Shown: positions 7,134-9,219 of the stretch, in pieces
Numbering within the stretch: the stretch's first letter is position 1
Layout of the letters: every line of letters begins with the position of its first letter
From: an uncultured Collinsella sp.
GTDB lineage: Bacteria; Actinomycetota; Coriobacteriia; Coriobacteriales; Coriobacteriaceae
Direction: 5' to 3'
Length of the DNA stretch: 9,219 nucleotides
Assembly (NCBI GenBank): GCA_902478875.1
Contig: CABSMZ010000068.1
Span: forward strand, 1-9,219
The notes under the pieces: generated by a model
Database searches by the model: none
What the model was told of the DNA's origin: nothing
What the model saw: only the letters and a program-made list of their open reading frames with translations
Made by a program: the position numbers and the translations under genes

Positions 7134-8156
7134 ATGAACGACATTCTCGCAAGAAGAGCAAGACGAGCAACTGTGGGCATCGCCCTTTCCGCGGCACTTG
7201 TCGCGGGTATCGCCCCCGTAACGGCGATCGCTGCAGAAACCAGCGCCCCCACCGGTGCGGCCGTTTCGCAGACGAGCGCCGCCAACGGCAATTCGGGCGC
7301 CCCGCAGACAGAAGACGCGGCCGCCGCAAAAGAAAAAGCGTATGCAGCCATGCAGGAAGCGCTCAAAAACCTCGAGGCCGCAAAAAACGCCGCAAGTCCC
7401 GAGAAAATTGCGGAAATCGATACTAAAATTGCCATTTTTCAAAAGAACTACGACACTAATTTGGCGCGAGCTGCCATATATAAGGAATCCCTTCCTACCA
7501 TGCAAGCGGACATCGATGCAGCCCAATCCGAATGCGATAAGGCCCACAACCGAACAAGAGACCTTGAGGCAGAATTAAATAAAATCCCCCACACGGATTA
7601 CGAAACTAGATGGCAGTTGGAACTGGCGATCATGGATGCACAAGAGCAAGAATCTCGCTGTGAAGATAAGCTTGAGCACTGCCGAATGCTCCTCGAAAGT
7701 CAGAAAAGCCTGATTTATTTCTTAGAAAGCGAAGTAGAGTTTAATAAAACCCACCTCGACGGAGAAACAGCCAAGCGAGATGCGCTCCTCGATAATTTGA
7801 AAAAGGCGCAAGCGGCCTATGACGACGCCTGCAAGGCATACGAAGAGGCAAAAGCCGCAGCAGATACGGCCACCTCGCCCGAGATAACGAAACCCACCGA
7901 GACAACGCCTCCCTCCGGCTCGGCGCAACCGGCCGAGACGGCACAGCCCGCCAGCTCGCCCGTGACCGGCAAAGACGCCGCACCGAGCTCCGCCAAGCAA
8001 GCGAACACAAGCAACAGCAAGCAAGCGAATACGACCGCCGGCAAGCTCGCAAACACAGGCGACACAACGCCAAGCGCAATCGCACTAGCAGGAATCGCCG
8101 CCGCAGGCCTCGGAATAGCCACCACAGCCGCACGCCGCCTCAAGAACTCAAAATAG
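7134..8156 (+). CDS. Secreted coiled-coil surface protein with LANTG sortase signal
   Basis: A 340-residue wall-anchored protein of unknown function. A signal peptide (basic MNDILARRARR, hydrophobic core to about residue 30) ends in AIA, with probable cleavage after A33. A short Ala/Ser/Gln-rich stretch follows, then a charged, largely helical region (about 62-245) rich in Ala, Glu, Lys and Gln that looks like a coiled coil. Next is a Pro/Thr/Ser/Ala-rich wall-spanning linker (about 246-301), the sorting motif LANTGD (L305-D310), a hydrophobic stretch (about 312-332) and the basic tail RRLKNSK. LAxTG is the motif reported for class E sortases of high-GC actinobacteria. There are four cysteines (C134, C176, C183, C233), uncommon in such proteins. 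ATG at 7134 is preceded by GAGGTG 5 nt upstream. Composition drops sharply in the coiled-coil part compared with the linker. No homologous function is recognised; adhesion or a structural surface role is only a guess. Confidence 0.85.
   Translation: MNDILARRARRATVGIALSAALVAGIAPVTAIAAETSAPTGAAVSQTSAANGNSGAPQTEDAAAAKEKAYAAMQEALKNLEAAKNAASPEKIAEIDTKIAIFQKNYDTNLARAAIYKESLPTMQADIDAAQSECDKAHNRTRDLEAELNKIPHTDYETRWQLELAIMDAQEQESRCEDKLEHCRMLLESQKSLIYFLESEVEFNKTHLDGETAKRDALLDNLKKAQAAYDDACKAYEEAKAAADTATSPEITKPTETTPPSGSAQPAETAQPASSPVTGKDAAPSSAKQANTSNSKQANTTAGKLANTGDTTPSAIALAGIAAAGLGIATTAARRLKNSK
7989..8060 (+). repeat. Three tandem 24-bp repeats ending in the sorting motif
   Basis: Three 8-residue units in register, SAKQANTS, NSKQANTT and AGKLANTG (residues 286-309), follow the pattern xxK(Q/L)ANTx. 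Only the last carries both the Leu and the Gly needed for a sortase motif. The DNA is also similar (CAAGCGAACACA, CAAGCGAATACG, CTCGCAAACACA). Confidence 0.8.
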
Positions 8157-8199
8157 CCGCCAGAGCATTCTGCCTTCGCCAATCACGAAACCAGAAACA

Positions 8200-8244
8200 A
8201 AAGAGGCCCGTTTCCCCAACCAAACCGGGGAAACGGGCCTCTTT
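8200..8244. terminator. Bidirectional intrinsic terminator
   Basis: Positions 8200-8217 and 8227-8244 form a perfect 18-bp GC-rich stem with a 9-nt loop. A/T stretches flank it on both sides; on the minus strand the stem runs into UUUUGUUUC. It lies 43 bp after the surface-protein stop codon, and the convergent ffs gene on the other side could use it as a backstop. Confidence 0.85.
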
Positions 8245-8402
8245 ACTTGTAAAAACAGATGGCAATGCCGCCATCCCTTGAACCGCATAGACACCGATGC
8301 CCAGGCAACACCAGCGAACAGCATAACGACAGGGATAGATTTAATTCAGATTAATGCGCCCTCTACGGGTGATTTTTGGACGAAGTGGCCCGGCACCAAA
8401 AA

Positions 8403-8520
8403 GCGCCCGTGCGCTCGATGGATTCGGATGCCCGACAGAGGCTCCTTATGGCTGCTTCCTTCCGGACCTGACCAGATTCGGAACATGTCGTCATCCGAAC
8501 CCATCGAACGCGCTAGGCGC
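8403..8520 (-). ncRNA. ffs: Small SRP RNA (4.5S-type)
   Basis: RNA component of the signal recognition particle, which binds Ffh and directs membrane and secreted proteins to the translocon. The minus strand carries the nearly invariant domain IV core with its GGAA tetraloop (tetraloop at 8460-8463, core 8450-8473, including GTCAGGTCCGGAAGGAAGCA). The flanks pair as a long rod: 8411-8430 with 8493-8512 (19 of 20 positions identical as inverted repeat plus a G-U pair), closed by GCGCC (5') with GGCGC (3'). The midpoint of the whole stem falls exactly on the tetraloop, which supports the chosen ends. A run of five U (8398-8402) follows the stem and probably terminates the transcript. No Alu domain is seen, so this is the short bacterial form. 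Confidence 0.93.
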
Positions 8521-8527
8521 TCGGTAT

Positions 8528-8556
8528 ATCTTACCTGCTCCCGCCCGCCAGAGCAA
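8528..8556 (-). promoter_or_regulatory. Candidate promoter of ffs
   Basis: On the minus strand TTGCTC (8551-8556) and TAAGAT (8528-8533) are spaced by exactly 17 bp. The predicted start, about 7 nt downstream, falls at 8520-8521, matching the 5' end deduced from the RNA stem. The same -10 hexamer, TAAGAT, is used in the candidate flavodoxin promoter. Confidence 0.6.
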
Positions 8557-8565
8557 GGTAGCTAA

Positions 8566-8647
8566 TTTGGGACGGAGCTTTTTTGACTACTTTTGCAGCC
8601 CGATTGCCAGAGCAGCCAATGAGTAGTCAAAATAGTCCCATCCCAAA
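8566..8647. repeat. Inverted repeat with 26-bp arms, upstream of ffs
   Basis: Arms 8566-8591 and 8622-8647 are inverted copies matching at 22 of 26 positions, with perfect ends (TTTGGGA outside, TTTTGACTACT inside) and a 30-nt loop. It begins 10 bp upstream of the ffs -35 element. It encodes no plausible protein and does not resemble a standard terminator in either direction. Confidence 0.75.
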
Positions 8648-8682
8648 ATGACCGGCTTGGTGCCGCACCACAGAAAGGACCT

Positions 8683-8810
8683 ATCTACTACGTTTAGGCC
8701 GCAAGGGTCAACCATAGCCGGCTTTTTCGAAAATCGGCAAGCTTTCTACCTGCGGTTTTGTTTTTGCAAATTCCGGGATGGTCGAGGGTGGCCGGTTTAA
8801 CGTAGTAGAT
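8683..8810. repeat. 128-bp imperfect palindrome
   Basis: Perfect 12-bp outer arms ATCTACTACGTT (8683-8694) and AACGTAGTAGAT (8799-8810) enclose further complementary stretches: GGCC beside each arm, and a pairing of CAACCATAGCCGG (about 8709-8721) with the inverse of the segment near 8773-8786. The inside also has T-rich stretches that pair only partly. Overall it is a long imperfect hairpin similar in length to the palindrome at 1978-2108 but unrelated in sequence. Confidence 0.65.
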
Positions 8811-8877
8811 GGCCGCATTTCGTGGCAAACGGTCCGACCAAAGACCCAAGGCAGCCAACCTCGAATGGCCATTCTCG

Positions 8878-8946
8878 AAGTTGCGGTGGAATAGTTCCTG
8901 TTTTTGCTGTCTGAGCCGCCAAACAGGAACTAATCCACCGCAACTT
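8878..8946. repeat. Near-perfect 26-bp hairpin 3' of glycerate kinase
   Basis: Arms 8878-8903 and 8921-8946 are inverted copies matching at 25 of 26 positions with a 17-nt loop. It starts 15 bp after the stop codon of the glycerate kinase gene on the minus strand, so it would form a very stable 3' stem-loop on that transcript. No U-run follows on the minus strand, unlike the clear terminators elsewhere in the window. A perfect 12-bp palindrome, GAATGGCCATTC (8863-8874), lies just beyond it. Confidence 0.85.
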
Positions 8947-8961
8947 ATAAAGAGATAGGTT

Positions 8962-9219
8962 TTAGATACGGCCAAGGTCGTAGGATCGAGCGGCTGCTTC
9001 GCCAGCGCAGATAAGGTTGGTGGTGGCTTCCTGCGGATTAAGCGCTTGCTCCAGGTCCATGGGTTTGCGGCAAATCGGCAAAACCAAGTCAATACCCCGC
9101 TCACACACCCCATCCAGGTTGTCAGCGCGACCGCCCACGACAGCGATCACCGGTTTGCCACACCGCTTGGCACGGCGCGCCACGCCCACCGGCGCCTTAC
9201 CGGCGGCGGATTGCTCATC
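8962..9219 (-). CDS. Glycerate kinase (GarK/GlxK family), C-terminal part only
   Basis: The last 85 codons of a cytoplasmic glycerate kinase, which phosphorylates D-glycerate with ATP to feed it into glycolysis or serine metabolism. The visible part starts at DEQSAAGKAPVGVARRAK and continues KPVIAVVGG, matching the C-terminal D-x-Q-(S/T)-x-x-GK-x-P-x-GVA segment of the GarK/GlxK fold. It then has the GID-xxxPI-xxxPMxLEQAL region and a terminal helix ending YDLGRI before TAA. The reading frame is open to the window edge, so roughly three quarters of the gene lies outside. The internal GTG near 9189 is not the start. Which phosphoglycerate isomer it makes cannot be read from this fragment. Confidence 0.85.
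   Translation of the reverse strand, partial: DEQSAAGKAPVGVARRAKRCGKPVIAVVGGRADNLDGVCERGIDLVLPICRKPMDLEQALNPQEATTNLICAGEAAARSYDLGRI

Noticed and set aside
8156..8330. Short minus-strand frame with a hydrophobic beginning (MLFAGVAWASVSM...)
   Set aside because: It reads straight through the 18-bp terminator stem, has no ribosome site and only an accidental-looking composition.
8245..8402. Possible small RNA or tRNA between the terminator and ffs
   Set aside because: Only a 6-bp hairpin (GATGGC/GCCATC near 8258-8275) and an isolated GGTTCAA; no cloverleaf can be drawn.
8694..9113. 139-codon minus-strand open frame through the palindromes
   Set aside because: It overlaps the end of the glycerate kinase in another frame and then only palindromic DNA. 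It could be annotated by software as hypothetical, but nothing supports it.

Overview
The window looks like a chromosomal segment of a high-GC, Gram-positive actinobacterium. The gene types and style (a polytopic LTA-synthase-type enzyme, a signal-peptide/LAxTG surface protein, tandem ABC exporter halves, a Flavodoxin_3-type protein) suggest a Coriobacteriia member such as Collinsella. That placement is an inference from gene content, composition and motif style, not a database match.

Layout from left to right. (1) Positions 2-1957 (+): an LTA synthase/phosphoglycerol transferase-type membrane enzyme, truncated at its 5' end by the window edge. (2) 1958-2518: 560 bp without a gene. It holds a 131-bp near-perfect palindrome, a candidate (+) terminator, a regularly spaced array of five 20-bp units in alternating orientation, and a strong (-) terminator. 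(3) 2519-3076 (-): a Flavodoxin_3/BilS-like flavodoxin with its own promoter. (4) 3198-6923 (-): a two-gene operon for a heterodimeric ABC exporter. Its stop and start codons abut (TAAATG), and its motifs split into one degenerate and one canonical ATPase site. (5) 6924-7133: a divergent intergenic region with a promoter and inverted repeat for the ABC operon. (6) 7134-8156 (+): a secreted coiled-coil surface protein ending in an LANTG sorting signal, followed by an 18-bp-stem bidirectional terminator. (7) 8403-8520 (-): the small SRP RNA (ffs) with a candidate promoter. I see nothing convincing in 8245-8402. (8) 8557-8961: about 400 bp without a gene, filled by three successive palindromic elements. 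(9) 8962-9219 (-): the last 85 codons of a glycerate kinase, which continues beyond the window.

How the genes fit together: three cell-envelope functions (polyglycerolphosphate-type polymer synthesis, an exporter, a wall-anchored protein) sit near housekeeping genes (ffs, glycerate kinase, a flavodoxin), but apart from the ABC pair nothing shows that they are co-regulated. The most unusual content is intergenic. Five different palindromic or alternating-repeat structures occupy most of the non-coding space, and the 62-bp-periodic array at 2195-2338 is the most orderly.
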